NCBI GenBank assembly: GCA_030425395.1
Contig: JAUIAS010000001.1
Coordinates: forward strand, 186,001-250,000
Length of the DNA stretch: 64,000 bases
Source: Alphaproteobacteria bacterium
Lineage (GTDB): Bacteria; Pseudomonadota; Alphaproteobacteria; Rhodobacterales; Rhodobacteraceae
Reading direction: 5' to 3'
Below are positions 39,285 through 49,139 of the stretch, piece by piece. The notes beneath the pieces are model-generated. The model saw only the letters and a program-made list of their open reading frames with translations, was not told the origin of the DNA and did no database searches. Made by a program: the position numbers and the translations under genes. Every line of letters starts with the position of its first letter. The stretch's first letter is position 1.

Positions 39285-39535
39285 AGATCGACATGCAGCT
39301 CGGCCAACCCACAATCGATGCAGAGGACCTCGCCGGTCTGTTGAACCTGACCCCGGCCGACGTGCGCGACAGAATGCGCGACGGTCGGATCACGACGCGG
39401 CTGGAGACCGGAAAAGGCGACGACGCCGGGAAAATGCGACTCAGCTTCTTTCACGATGACATGCGCCTGCGCCTGACCTGTTCCAAGGACGGAACGGTGC
39501 TCAAGACGCTGCGCACCAAAACGGACCCAAGATGA
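39281..39535 (+). CDS. DUF6522-like small protein of denitrification cluster
   Basis: 84 residues, soluble. DAEDLAGLLNLTPADVRDRM looks like a helical DNA-binding-like or adaptor segment. The C-terminal MRLSFFHDDMRLRLTCSKDG and TVLKTLRTKTDPR form a beta-rich end. Small proteins of this kind (DUF6522) recur in nor/nnr clusters. Overlaps both neighbours by 4 bases. Function unknown. Confidence 0.6.
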   Translation: MKIDMQLGQPTIDAEDLAGLLNLTPADVRDRMRDGRITTRLETGKGDDAGKMRLSFFHDDMRLRLTCSKDGTVLKTLRTKTDPR

Positions 39536-40722
39536 TGGCTCGGACATCGGCAGAACAAATGCGGGCGTGGCAGGGCCCCGCGCTCTTCAGCTTCGGCTTT
39601 CGGCCCTTCTTCCTCTTCGGGGCGCTCTGGGTCATGCTGGCGATGCTCTTGTGGTTGCCCGCCTTGTCGGGCGCCCTGTCGCTCCCGACGCGCTTTGACC
39701 CGGTGTCATGGCACGCGCATGAATTCCTCTTCGGCTATCTCGGCGCCGTTCTCGCAGGGTTCCTGTTGACGGCGGTGCCCAACTGGACCGGACGCCTGCC
39801 GATGGTGGGGTGGCGGCTGGCCGCGCTTTTCTCGCTCTGGGTCGCGGGGCGCGTCGCGGTGCTGGTCTCGGGCCACCTGCCCGTGGCGGTCGCGCCCGTG
39901 ATCGACCTGACGTTTCCGCTGGTGCTGGGCGCCCTGATCCTGCGCGAGATCGTGGCGGGCCGAAACTGGCGCAACCTAATCGTGCTGGGGCTCCTGACTG
40001 TCTTCACGCTGGCCAACGGCCTGTTTCATATCGAGGCCCTGACCGGCCCCTACGCCGCACAGGGTCTCGGACTGCGCCTCGGCCTTGCGACCGGCATCAT
40101 GATGATTGCCGTGATCGGCGGGCGGATCATCCCCTCCTTCACCCGCAACTGGCTTGTCAAGGCGAACGATCCCGCGCGGCCCGCGCCGCCAATGCAGCGC
40201 TTTGACAAGCTGGTACTGCTCGCCAGCATCGCCATTCTGATGCTTTGGATCATCCGGCCGTTCGAGACTCTGACTGGTGCGGCGCTGATCGTATTCGGCG
40301 GGCTGCATCTTGTCCGGCAGGTACGCTGGACGCCGCTCCATACGCTGAACGAACCTCTGTTATGGGCGCTGCACGCAGCTTACCTGTTCATCCCGTTGGG
40401 TGCTTTCGCTCTGGGGCTCGATCAGATCCAGGGCAATCCCGGCACCGCCGGGGCGCAACACTTGTGGATGGCCGGGGCCATCGGCGCGATGACCCTTGCC
40501 GTAATGACCCGTGCCAGCCTGGGCCACACCGGCCAGGCCCTCACCGCGAACCGGGCGACCGTGGCGATCTATCTCTGCCTCTTCGGCTCGGTCTTGGCGC
40601 GGTACCTTGGAGTCTTTCATCTTGGACTGACCCATTTTTCAGGGGCGCTCTGGCTTGCCGCCTTCGCGGGCTTCGTGCTTGCCTATGGCCCGTCACTCCT
40701 GCGCCCGAAACCGGAGAAATGA
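39532..40722 (+). CDS. nnrS: NnrS haem-copper membrane protein
   Basis: 396 residues with about twelve membrane helices. The N-terminal FSFGFRPFFLFGALW and HAHEFLFGYLGAVLAGFLL are the family signatures, including the conserved histidines. NnrS is a haem- and copper-containing protein under NnrR control that lessens NO stress. The start overlaps the upstream stop as ATGA. Confidence 0.93.
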   Translation: MMARTSAEQMRAWQGPALFSFGFRPFFLFGALWVMLAMLLWLPALSGALSLPTRFDPVSWHAHEFLFGYLGAVLAGFLLTAVPNWTGRLPMVGWRLAALFSLWVAGRVAVLVSGHLPVAVAPVIDLTFPLVLGALILREIVAGRNWRNLIVLGLLTVFTLANGLFHIEALTGPYAAQGLGLRLGLATGIMMIAVIGGRIIPSFTRNWLVKANDPARPAPPMQRFDKLVLLASIAILMLWIIRPFETLTGAALIVFGGLHLVRQVRWTPLHTLNEPLLWALHAAYLFIPLGAFALGLDQIQGNPGTAGAQHLWMAGAIGAMTLAVMTRASLGHTGQALTANRATVAIYLCLFGSVLARYLGVFHLGLTHFSGALWLAAFAGFVLAYGPSLLRPKPEK

Positions 40723-40723
40723 C

Positions 40724-41392
40724 ATGGGATGGACCGGCTTCGCCGCCGTCTTCGCGGCCTTCTTTCTCACGCACTCGATCCCTGTGCGCCCGGCGGTTAA
40801 ATCCCGCCTTGTGAACGTGATCGGCACGCGCGGCTTCGGTTTTGTCTATTCGGTCCTCTCGGTCGGGATGCTGTCGCTGCTGATCTGGTCGGCGGGCGAG
40901 GCACCCTATGTTCAACTTTGGCCGCAGATGGAATGGCATCGCCACGCGGCCCATCTGGGCATGCTGGCTGTCTGCTTGATCCTCGCACTCGGCGTCGCGC
41001 GACCGAACCCGTTTTCCTTTGGCGGGGCGCGGAACGACAGCTTCGATCCCGCCCGACCCGGCATCGTGCGCTGGACGCGGCACCCGATCCTGCTGGCGCT
41101 GGCACTCTGGGCAGTGGTGCATCTGGTCCCGAACGGGGACCTCGCGCATGTGATCCTGTTCGGTGTGCTGGGCGGTTTCGCAATCGCCGGCCGCGCTCTG
41201 ATCGACCGGCGCAAGCGGCGGGTCCTCGGCGCATCGCGATGGTATGCGCTCGACACGGCGCGCAAAGCTGCGCCGCGGTTCCACGCGCCGCGCTCTTGGC
41301 CGGTCCTGTTCATTCGGCTGCTGATTGGTCTCGCCGCTTTCGCTGCTCTGCTGCTGGCCCACCCCCACGTGATCGGAGTGTCCGCCATGTGA
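40724..41392 (+). CDS. nnrU: NnrU-family membrane protein
   Basis: 222 residues, about six membrane helices. THSIPVRPAVKSRLVNVIG near the N-terminus and VRWTRHPILLALALWAVVH in the middle are typical of NnrU, which is distantly related to membrane methyltransferases (isoprenylcysteine type). In Rhodobacter it is needed for expression or assembly of nitrite and NO reduction. Has GGAG upstream and starts two bases after nnrS. Confidence 0.92.
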   Translation: MGWTGFAAVFAAFFLTHSIPVRPAVKSRLVNVIGTRGFGFVYSVLSVGMLSLLIWSAGEAPYVQLWPQMEWHRHAAHLGMLAVCLILALGVARPNPFSFGGARNDSFDPARPGIVRWTRHPILLALALWAVVHLVPNGDLAHVILFGVLGGFAIAGRALIDRRKRRVLGASRWYALDTARKAAPRFHAPRSWPVLFIRLLIGLAAFAALLLAHPHVIGVSAM

Positions 41393-41716
41393 CCTTGCGT
41401 CAGGCAAGCAGATCGCGCCGAGGAAACGATCTACTTTTTGTATCGGCAGACTTCTTGAGATTTCTGAGGCAATCAAGGGAGAGAAACGGAGAAAAATCTC
41501 CGCTATTGGGCTTCATCATTGGGAGAGAGAAGATACAGCGAGTTTCGCTTTCCGCTAATTCTCCGAAACAACACCTGCTGGCGATCACAGAAATCAGAAC
41601 CTAAGAGGCCTGAGAACGCCTTCCCTGACAGGCTTGTTGCCTAATGACCGCGCATTGTGCTCTGGAAGTTTGTCCTACGGCAAAGACCATTGCCTCAAGT
41701 TGTTTCACAAGGCGGT
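41393..41716. other. Intergenic region nnrU-hemN
   Basis: No gene seen. CGGAGA-AAAA-TCTCCG at 41487-41502 is a perfect six-pair hairpin but lacks a T run. TTGTCCTACGGCAA at 41670-41683, 34 bases before the hemN start, is an imperfect FNR/Nnr-type palindrome and may put hemN under anaerobic control. Confidence 0.4.
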
Positions 41717-43072
41717 ATGGAACATACAAAAGCACTCAAGGCACTTGGCCTCTTCGATGCGCGCGTACCGCGTTACACATCTTATCCCACCGCTGCGGCC
41801 TTCACACCCGACACCGGCGCATCCTTTCAGAGCCGTGCACTCGAAGCATTGGATCCGAAAGACCCAGTATCTGTTTATATCCACATCCCGTTTTGCGAGC
41901 GGCTTTGCTGGTTCTGTGCCTGTCATACGCAAGGTACAAAGACTCTCGGCCCGTTGGAAAGTTATATAGAAACGCTTGAGGCGGAACTCGAGCTGGTGCG
42001 CAAGAGGCTGCCCGACGGCTTGAAAATGGGCAACCTCCACTGGGGCGGCGGAACACCGACAATCTTGCCTCCGCAAATGATCCACCGCCTGGCCAAAGCG
42101 ATACGCAGGGTATTTCCTCCCACTGACACGTTGGAGTTTTCGGTCGAGATCGACCCGACGATGGTGGACCGGGCCAAGATCGATCCGCTGGCGGCCGAAG
42201 GTCTGAACCGTGCCTCAATCGGAATTCAGGACTTCAATCCGGAGGTGCAACAGGCCATTGGGCGTCTGCAGCCTTTCGATGTCACGCGCGTTTGTGTCAA
42301 CGACCTGCGCGCCGCTGGCATCTCATCGCTTAACACTGATCTCGTCTACGGCCTGCCACATCAGAGCCTCGAGCGCATTGAAGACACCATCAACAAGGTC
42401 TTGACCTTTGAACCGGATCGCGTGGCGCTCTTTGGATACGCGCATGTTCCATGGGTTTCCAAACGGCAGAAACTGATCGATGCAGACGCTCTTCCGGACG
42501 ATCGGGCCCGGTACAACCTCGCCAAATATGCCGGGGAACGGTTTGTTGCAGCTGGTCTGAGGGCCATCGGCATTGATCATTTTGCACGCCCTGGTGATGA
42601 TCTGACGACAGCGCTCGAGACAGGACGCTTGCGCCGTAACTTCCAAGGATACACGGCAGACAGGTGCCAGACCCTTATTGGACTCGGCGCCTCGTCGATC
42701 TCCCGCTTCCCGGGCGGGTACGTGCAGAATGCCTCCGCAACGGCCGCTTATAAACAACGGATCGCGATGGGGGTTTTTCCGGGCTCTCGTGGCTACCAGA
42801 TGGGTCGTGAGGACCACCTGCGCGCACGCGCGATCGAGCAACTGATGTGTACCTTCGCGCTGGATCTCGACGACTTGAGCCAAGAATTTGGACCATGCGC
42901 CTGGGAACTCTTGCCTTGCTTGAAAGAGGTGGAAACAAGTTTCGCGCTGTTCGCGAAGCTGACCGGAAAGCGCATCGACATTCTGCCGGAAGGCCGCGCT
43001 TTGACGCGTATTATCGCGTCGGCTTTCGATCATCATGTGCCAGAGGGCGTTCGTTACTCACGCGCGTCCTAA
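41717..43072 (+). CDS. hemN: Oxygen-independent coproporphyrinogen III oxidase
   Basis: Radical-SAM enzyme that makes protoporphyrinogen IX without oxygen, needed for haem in denitrifying cells. 451 residues. The iron-sulphur motif is HIPFCERLCWFCACH (CX3CX2CXC); GGGTPTIL and the N-terminal VPRYTSYPTAAAF are conserved. The latter matches true HemN rather than HemW/HutW paralogues. I take the ATG at 41717, since residues upstream of it do not fit the family. Confidence 0.94.
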   Translation: MEHTKALKALGLFDARVPRYTSYPTAAAFTPDTGASFQSRALEALDPKDPVSVYIHIPFCERLCWFCACHTQGTKTLGPLESYIETLEAELELVRKRLPDGLKMGNLHWGGGTPTILPPQMIHRLAKAIRRVFPPTDTLEFSVEIDPTMVDRAKIDPLAAEGLNRASIGIQDFNPEVQQAIGRLQPFDVTRVCVNDLRAAGISSLNTDLVYGLPHQSLERIEDTINKVLTFEPDRVALFGYAHVPWVSKRQKLIDADALPDDRARYNLAKYAGERFVAAGLRAIGIDHFARPGDDLTTALETGRLRRNFQGYTADRCQTLIGLGASSISRFPGGYVQNASATAAYKQRIAMGVFPGSRGYQMGREDHLRARAIEQLMCTFALDLDDLSQEFGPCAWELLPCLKEVETSFALFAKLTGKRIDILPEGRALTRIIASAFDHHVPEGVRYSRAS

Positions 43073-43431
43073 CTGCTCGAAACGAAAGCAGGCCAACCTT
43101 TTCGGCAATACCTGTCGCTCGTTAAAGGGGGAGAAGGCCTGCGGCTATCGACCATGGCGTAGACAAGGGGATCATTTGAGGTTGCCAGCGCGTAGCATAT
43201 GACGGCGTCCGAAGCCACGTCCTGCCCTAAAGAGAACAAATGAGCTTTTCTGTCCGCATCGTGTCATCAATGCTGAACCCGGCAAAGGTCCAATTTCCAC
43301 CCGCATGCCGATCAGTCAGGTTCCGGACTGGATCTCCAGGTAAATGTCCGCATCCGAGGTCGACGGGGTATAGGCCTTCGCTACTGCAGCGAATGACCGG
43401 TCTCCGCCCTCCCTGAGGTTCGTCGCCCTTG
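43073..43431. other. No gene seen between hemN and the R-M locus
   Basis: These 359 bases contain no reading frame with believable codon use, no clear terminator and no direct repeat of the tRNA-Leu end. The left boundary of the mobile module may lie here, but nothing marks it. Confidence 0.4.
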
Positions 43432-46104
43432 TCAGCTCTTCGCGACTGCATGCCTCATCTGTTCCGCCATATCCACGCCGTGCGCAACCTTGCGCACCAT
43501 GAGGAACACGTTTCCCGTCGTGCGAGCCCAGATCCTGCCGATGGCGTCCTTCTCGCGTGCCTCGGGCGCGCCGATCAGGTGTTCACCCTTGTATTCGACG
43601 ACGAAGACGCGGTCGTCGCGGAGCTTCGCCACGAAGTCAGGGTAGAACCGTCGGCCGACCCGCGGCAGGGAAAACGAGTCCGGGTGTCGCGCCACATTCC
43701 GGACCCAAATCTCGACCTCATCGAGGCTGTCGAGGCTCCAGGCACACTGGAATTCCTCGCCATTCAGGTCTCCATCGATGAGAGGGGCGCGGTCGGCCCC
43801 CAGTAGGTGACGGTTGAACCGGAAGGCCCCAATCGTCTGGGTAGGCACGTTCTGGTAGATCGTGTCGTCGAATCGAACCACTCTGCTGTCTGACCAGGTC
43901 GGTTTCGCCTGATCGTCGAACAGCGCCATCTGGTGCGCTCGGGTTTTCTCCTCGTTGCGTATCGCCTGGATCTTCCATCGGATCCGCGCGGCGATCTGGT
44001 GCTGCCAGTCGATCAGCGTGCGGATATTGGTCTCCCTGTTCGTGACGAGGTCAGCCACCACGGCGGCGATCCAGGGCAGCATCTCCGCCTGTGGTATATC
44101 CGGAACCCGGCATTCGCGCTCCAGCCACTGCACGAGCGACGCCTCAAGGTCCGCGTCCGATGGGGCATGCAGACCGGACAGAATCGGCTGCTCTTCCGTC
44201 ATGCGACTGTAGACCAGCTTCTCACCCTCGAGGTCGATCTCGATGACGTCTTGGGACTTTTGGAAGCTCAGCTCCTGTTCGGTCAGCCGCGCGGGATGAC
44301 GATCCAGGGACCAGTCGACGCGCTCCATGATCGCATCGGTCTCGGCAAGGAATGTCTCGCCTTCCATTTCCACCAGGAGCTGGGGAATTTCGATGACGTG
44401 GCCCTTCTGGGCCAGCGTGCGGCCGGCTTCGACGGTCGCTCGGTGCTTTTCGAGCTGGACATCGAAATGGGCGTGATCCTCCTCTCGCGTGATCTCGCGG
44501 ACGCCTTGGGCGATCACGTCGGTAACGTCACCCTTAACACCGACGACCAGCGTCCCGTCATCGCGCTGGATGTAGTCGACACCCTCGTCCTGCCATCCAT
44601 TCAAGCGCTCACGAGCATCGTCGCTGTCCGGCACGGTGAACTGGAGGACGGGTTTCGGCCGCACAGGATCGGGGTCGAAAAGCTCCCCCTGAGCGTTCTG
44701 CTCCACGCCACGAGGCTTCAAGGATTCCCGGACCTCCTCGTCCGTGAAGCCCATGTCGATCAACTTGTCGGTCAGCGCTTGGGCTGCTTCCCGGAACGAG
44801 GGCTCGGAGACGTGGGCATAGGCGCAGTTCAGGGCCGCGTCCTTCCGTCGTACCGCGTAGGGCATCCGCAGGACACGCCCCAGGAGCTGCTCGACGGCGC
44901 CTCGGCTCTGGAGCCTCTGGGTGGCGCAGAGGACATAGGCCGAGGGGCAATCCCAGCCCTCCTTCAGCGCGTCGACGGTGATGACGTGGCGGGTCTGTTC
45001 CGCGGGGTCGCGCAGGTTCACGCCGTCCAACTCGCGTTGCTCCCCAGTGGCGATCTTGATCCGGTCCTCTGGGATCAACTTCTCCTCTATGAGATACTTC
45101 TTGAGCTCCGCGGCCGTTGGGTGCCCGTTCCGCGCCTGCGCCTGGTAGAGCACCACCGGCCGGATATGGTCCCGGTCCCGCTTCGCCTTGTCCTCGAGCA
45201 TGTTCCGCGTCGCCACCGCGCCGGTGACCGCCTCGCGCCAGTCGTCATGCGGCCGGACGCGGATCGGGAGCTTGATCATCTCCTCGTCCTTCAGAGCGCT
45301 CGCCGTGACGGAATGCAGGATGTTGTTGCGGCCGCGAGGGGTCGCGGTGAACTCCACGATGGCGGCCGGCCGGATCCGGGCCTGGACCTCGCGCGTCAGG
45401 CCCGAGACCGCGTTGTGCGCCTCGTCCACGATCATCAGGGGCCGCTGATGGTAGAGCAGGTTGGCGAAGGAGAATTTCACCGCCCCCTCTGTCAGCATGT
45501 CGTTCTCGGCCGCCTCCTCGGACGAGACGATCTCCATCCCTTGGGTGGGCACGCCGGAGAAGTGCGGCTCGAGTTCCTCGTGATGCGAATAGACTTTGCG
45601 GCCGGTGGTGTTCGCCACCCGGAAGGCCTGGATCGTGGAGACGACCACGCAGGCCGACCGCGCCAGATCCTGCGGGCGCAGCATCTCGAACTCGGCGATG
45701 TCGAAGACGCGGACATGGCCGCCGAAATTCTCGTCGAGCTTGCGGCGATAGGGATGGGTCCGGTCCTCCAGCGTCTGGGTCTTGATCGCGTCAGAGGGCA
45801 CGAACCAGAGTGTCAGGGGCCATGTGCGGCGCAGATAGCTTCGGGTGGCCAGGCGGATCGTCTCGGCCGCCAGCAAGGTCTTGCCACCGCCGGTGGGCAG
45901 GCGCAGGCAGACATAGGGCACGTCAGGGAGCGCCTCGAGCGGCTTCTAGGCCTTGGGTTCCGGTTTCCGACCCTCGAGCCGTGCAAGCTTCTCCTGCTCC
46001 TCCACGGCGCTCCGGAAGGCATCGGCGGGGCCGGTGGCGAGGGCGCGGGCGAAGAAGGCGTCGAGCGTGTCCAGCGTGGCCTGCTGGTAGGTCTTGAGCT
46101 GCAT
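43432..46104 (-). pseudogene. res: Type III restriction enzyme Res subunit, amber-interrupted
   Basis: Starting from the ATG at 46104, two bases after the mod stop, the frame codes for MQLKTYQQATLDTLDAFFAR and continues to a TAG at 45946-45948 (codon 53). It then resumes in the same frame, KPLEALPDVPYVCLRLP, to 43432. Full length would be 890 residues. Walker A PTGGGKT, the DEAH box VDEAHN, the helicase core, and a C-terminal nuclease motif FYPDFVAKL...VEYKGEH are intact. It may be inactive, expressed from an internal start, or read through. Confidence 0.8.
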
Positions 46105-46106
46105 GG

Positions 46107-47655
46107 TCACGTCCTCGCCGAGATGTCGTAGGGGGTCTGGCGGAACAGGATGCCCTGATCCTTCAGCGTGGATTCGGACAGGCGGCAGGCGGCGCCGTAG
46201 AGGACCAGATCGCCCGCGAAACCCGGCGCGGCCGTAGCGAGGTCGTCGCGGATCAGCTTCAGCACCGCGCGGGTCAGGACATTGCCACCCCCGGGGCTGC
46301 GGTCCTTCAGGATGCCGTTGTAGAGCAGGGCGACGGCGCGCTCACCATGCACGCCCAGGAGAGGGCCGGTCGGCGCGTCGGTCATGGGCTGCCGGGTCTC
46401 GCTGAACCAGACATGGCGAGCGAGGTCGGCAAAGCGGATCGCCGGATCGATCCGGCCGTCCTCGTCGAAGACCGCCGGGCCGAGGGTGTAGAAACGGAAC
46501 CCGCCGCCGCCCCCCCCATTCGACATCCTTCGAGATGCCGCCCTGTTCGCCTTCGATGACCTTCTGCAGGCGCAGGGCACAGTGGGTCCGGGCATGCTCG
46601 CCCATTTCGACCCCGATCCATCGGCGGCCCATCTTATGGGCGACGGCCGCCGTGGTGCCTGAGCCCAAAAAGCTGTCGAGGACGAGGTCGCCGGGAGTGG
46701 TGGCGATGTGCAGGATGCGCTGTATGAGACGCTCCGGCTTCGGAGTAGCGAATGGTTCTCCACCGCCGCTGAAAGCCATCATTTCCTTTTTGGCTTCTTG
46801 GTTATTTCCGGCATCTTGGTGCGACCACCATGTGTCAGGCACGATCCCTCCTTGTACCTCAGACAAAAAGACCTTCAGGCGCGGCGCGCGATCGCCCTTC
46901 GGGCCGAACCACAGGCGATTATCATCACGAAGGGCATCGGTTCGATCAGGAAGCCCGTTCCAGTGACGTCCCTGCGGTGGCTTGGCCGTGCCACCTGCCG
47001 GGAGAGGGATCTCGTAGCGGTAAGCGGTTCTTCTGTCCGAGTCCTCCGACTGAACGGTGTATGAAACGCTCTGCCATGGACCTCGGGCATCGCCATCGAG
47101 ATTCTTGAAGGCAGACTTTTGTTTGTCCGTCCGAGGCAAAACGTTTCTGTTCCACTTGGCCTTATCTTTCGCGAAAACGAGTATCGAGTCATGGCTGTCA
47201 GAAATGAGAGCCTTGTTTTTCTTGGCAAAGACCTTCTGCCACTGAATGGAGCAGACGAAATTCTTCCGGCCGAAAACCTCATCTGAAACTACCTTCAGGT
47301 AATGTCCCTCGTCGTCGTCAATCTGGACCCAGATCGAGCCGTCCTCGCTCAGGAACTCGCGCAGCAGTATCAGGCGAGGCACAATCATGGCCAGCCACTT
47401 CGCGTGTTCGAGGCTGTCGTCGTAATGCTCGAAGGCCGACCGGGTGTTGTAGGGCGGGTCGATGTAGATGCACTTCACCCGGCCCGCATAGAATGGAAGG
47501 AGCGCCTTCAGCGCCTCGAGGTTGTCCCCCTGCACCAGTAGCCCCTCGTCGCCCTCTCCGGCGCTCAGGTCGGGCACCTCGTCGAGCAACCGATACGGCA
47601 CCCGATCCGCCGCCCGCAGATCCTCATCCCTCGTCAACCAATGCAGAAGCGGCAT
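46107..47655 (-). pseudogene. mod: Type III DNA methyltransferase Mod, frameshifted at G8
   Basis: Beta-class N6-adenine or cytosine methyltransferase: DPPYN at residues 66-70 and the SAM-binding DSFLGSGTTAAVAHKMG near residue 370. The frame from 47655 reads correctly to KDVEW, then meets eight G on the coding strand (46510-46517). With seven G it would continue into GGGFRFYTLGPAVFDEDG and on to the stop at 46107 (515 residues); with eight it shifts to a frame ending at 46342. It is either a phase-variable OFF state, decay or a read error. The start has GAGGGA upstream. Confidence 0.8.
46510..46517 (-). repeat. G8 homopolymer inside mod
   Basis: Eight consecutive G on the coding strand, followed by CGGCGGCGG, sit exactly at the point where the mod frame breaks. 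Slippage to seven G restores the frame. Confidence 0.9.
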
Positions 47656-47839
47656 GCCCGTCCCTCGTTCTTGCCACCGGATCTTCGCGGCCCGGCTTTC
47701 GCCAAGCAGAGTAAGGGACTGACCCGATGATGGAAAGTGGCACCGGGAACGACGCAGCCACATGGCAATACCGATTGCTCTCGGCCGCACAACCTGCTTT
47801 TCCTGCCGATCCGAGCAGAGCAGTCATAGAGGGGCATTC

Positions 47840-48640
47840 ATGGACAAAGCATGGAGCATCTTCGAATACATGTCGGGAATTGCCTTCATTGGCGGCCTGG
47901 GGTGGCTCGGATATTCCAGCTACTTTGAGAACAACCCGCCGGTGGATCTGGCCGGTCCGCGGTCGGATGCGTGCGAGGCGATGGCCCGCATCGGCGCGCT
48001 GGACGAGCAGGCCGATGATCAATGTCTGACAGAAAACGCCGTCTATCTCTCGGGCCTGCGCTTCGCTATCGAGACACGTGCGGACCGGTTTCAGGAAAAC
48101 ATGAACGAGATCGTCTCACGGGTCTCAGAGACTGCCAGCCGGCTGGACACAGCCGCCTTCGCACCGATGTCGACGGAGCACTTCTTCGACATCTACGAAC
48201 CTTTCCCCATGGGAGACTCGGCCAACAGCGCCCTGCGGCGCGTCCACGTGGATGTCGAGCGGGTCACGATCACTGCGGCACTGGAGGAAGATCCGGATGC
48301 ACTGCCAGCGCTATGGGTGCGCCCGGATGACATGGCGGAGGGCGACCTCGAGTTTTCCGTCGACCTGGACGAACGCGTGTTCGAAGCGATGGAGTATCCA
48401 TTCTGGTTCGGATGCGACGAGATCGTGATGGTCGACGACGGATGCCAAGGGACTCTCTTCGTCGATCTTCGGTCGGACGGCATAATGGGCGAGACGCCGG
48501 TGGTCATCGGGTTCGAGATGACTCCGCTGACCGAGGAACAGGCTACCACAATCGCCTTCGGTCTGACCGCGCCGCATTTCTCCGAAATCAGCGCGGAATA
48601 CGATTCGGCAAGGATGAAGGAGGTCGCCGAAATGTTCTGA
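47840..48640 (+). CDS. Unknown protein with one N-terminal membrane helix
   Basis: 266 residues. A short cytoplasmic start MDKAWSIFEYMSG is followed by a hydrophobic helix (IAFIGGLGWLGYSSYF), a Cys-containing helical stretch (SDACEAMARIGAL... DDQCLTENAVYL) and a beta-rich C-terminal half with Asp/Glu-rich segments. No known motif is seen. Divergent from mod, with its start 184 bases away. AGAGGGG precedes the start at 47840. It could be an R-M-linked or element-borne accessory gene. Confidence 0.65.
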   Translation: MDKAWSIFEYMSGIAFIGGLGWLGYSSYFENNPPVDLAGPRSDACEAMARIGALDEQADDQCLTENAVYLSGLRFAIETRADRFQENMNEIVSRVSETASRLDTAAFAPMSTEHFFDIYEPFPMGDSANSALRRVHVDVERVTITAALEEDPDALPALWVRPDDMAEGDLEFSVDLDERVFEAMEYPFWFGCDEIVMVDDGCQGTLFVDLRSDGIMGETPVVIGFEMTPLTEEQATTIAFGLTAPHFSEISAEYDSARMKEVAEMF

Positions 48641-48653
48641 CGGTATCGGGGGA

Positions 48654-48923
48654 TCAGGGACTGTTGTCGAGTGGCGGCAGTCCCAGGAACTCCCGGTCCT
48701 TTTTGTTCGTGATCAACTTCTTGGCCGCCGCCATCGTGCGTTCCTGTTTCTCGCTTGGCAGCGTGGTAACCAGCGCGAGGAAGGCCCCGCCGTAGATGAT
48801 CTTCCTACGGGTATCAGCGCGGCGGTTCTCCTCCTTCGCTTTCTGCGCGAGGTCGGAAAGGAGCGCCTTCTTCTGCTCGATCTCTCGGGTCAGAGCTTCG
48901 ATTTTCTTCTGGCTTCTCGACAT
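48654..48923 (-). CDS. TraD-like small mobilisation protein
   Basis: 89 residues. A coiled-coil N-terminus (SRSQKKIEALTREIEQKKAL) leads to RRADTRRKIIYGGAFLALVT, the DTRRKI-LGG pattern of the small TraD/Conjug_TraD proteins encoded next to MOBQ relaxases (this is not the coupling ATPase of F). Divergent from the relaxase with the oriT-like core between them. The frame is open for 700 bases upstream but that part is antisense to the relaxase gene. Confidence 0.75.
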   Translation of the reverse strand: MSRSQKKIEALTREIEQKKALLSDLAQKAKEENRRADTRRKIIYGGAFLALVTTLPSEKQERTMAAAKKLITNKKDREFLGLPPLDNSP

Positions 48924-49044
48924 CTCGTGTTTCCTTTCATCGTGGATTCCGAAGGGGATGTCGTGCCCGGGTCGACGCTTCGCACAAGGTTTTTTGCGAC
49001 CAGAACAGATTTCGAGGGATTCCAAACCTGACGAGCTGAAGGCT

Positions 49045-49090
49045 CGGAAGGCGCAATTACGCAAACTCCGTTTGCCGCGCGCCTGCCGCG
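49045..49090. other. oriT: Candidate origin of transfer, Ti/Q type
   Basis: GGCGCAATTAC (49050-49060) matches the nick-region core of Agrobacterium Ti-plasmid and related MOBQ origins (GGCGCAATTA). It is followed directly by an inverted repeat GCAAAC-TCC-GTTTGC (49061-49075), the same layout as in those origins. It lies in the 216-base gap between the divergent traD-like and relaxase genes, where MOBQ origins are found. Confidence 0.7.
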
Positions 49091-49139
49091 GGCTTTTTCT
49101 TGGTAGCGAGATCCCGGCCAGGGCCTGATCTCCCCAAGC

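Noticed and set aside
41487-41502. Terminator after nnrU
   Set aside because: The hairpin is perfect but no T run follows, and it is about 95 bases after the stop.
43227-43451. 74-codon minus-strand frame downstream of res
   Set aside because: It overlaps the res end and has no ribosome-binding site, family or consistent codon use.
43933-46131. 732-codon open frame on the plus strand
   Set aside because: It is antisense to the res gene, which carries helicase and nuclease motifs. The translation is low in complexity and has no domain.
46352-46363. GCCCAGGAGAGG, a 12-base match to the tRNA-Leu 3' part, as a second att site
   Set aside because: It lies inside the mod coding sequence, is short, and the match stops there. 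Treated as coincidence.
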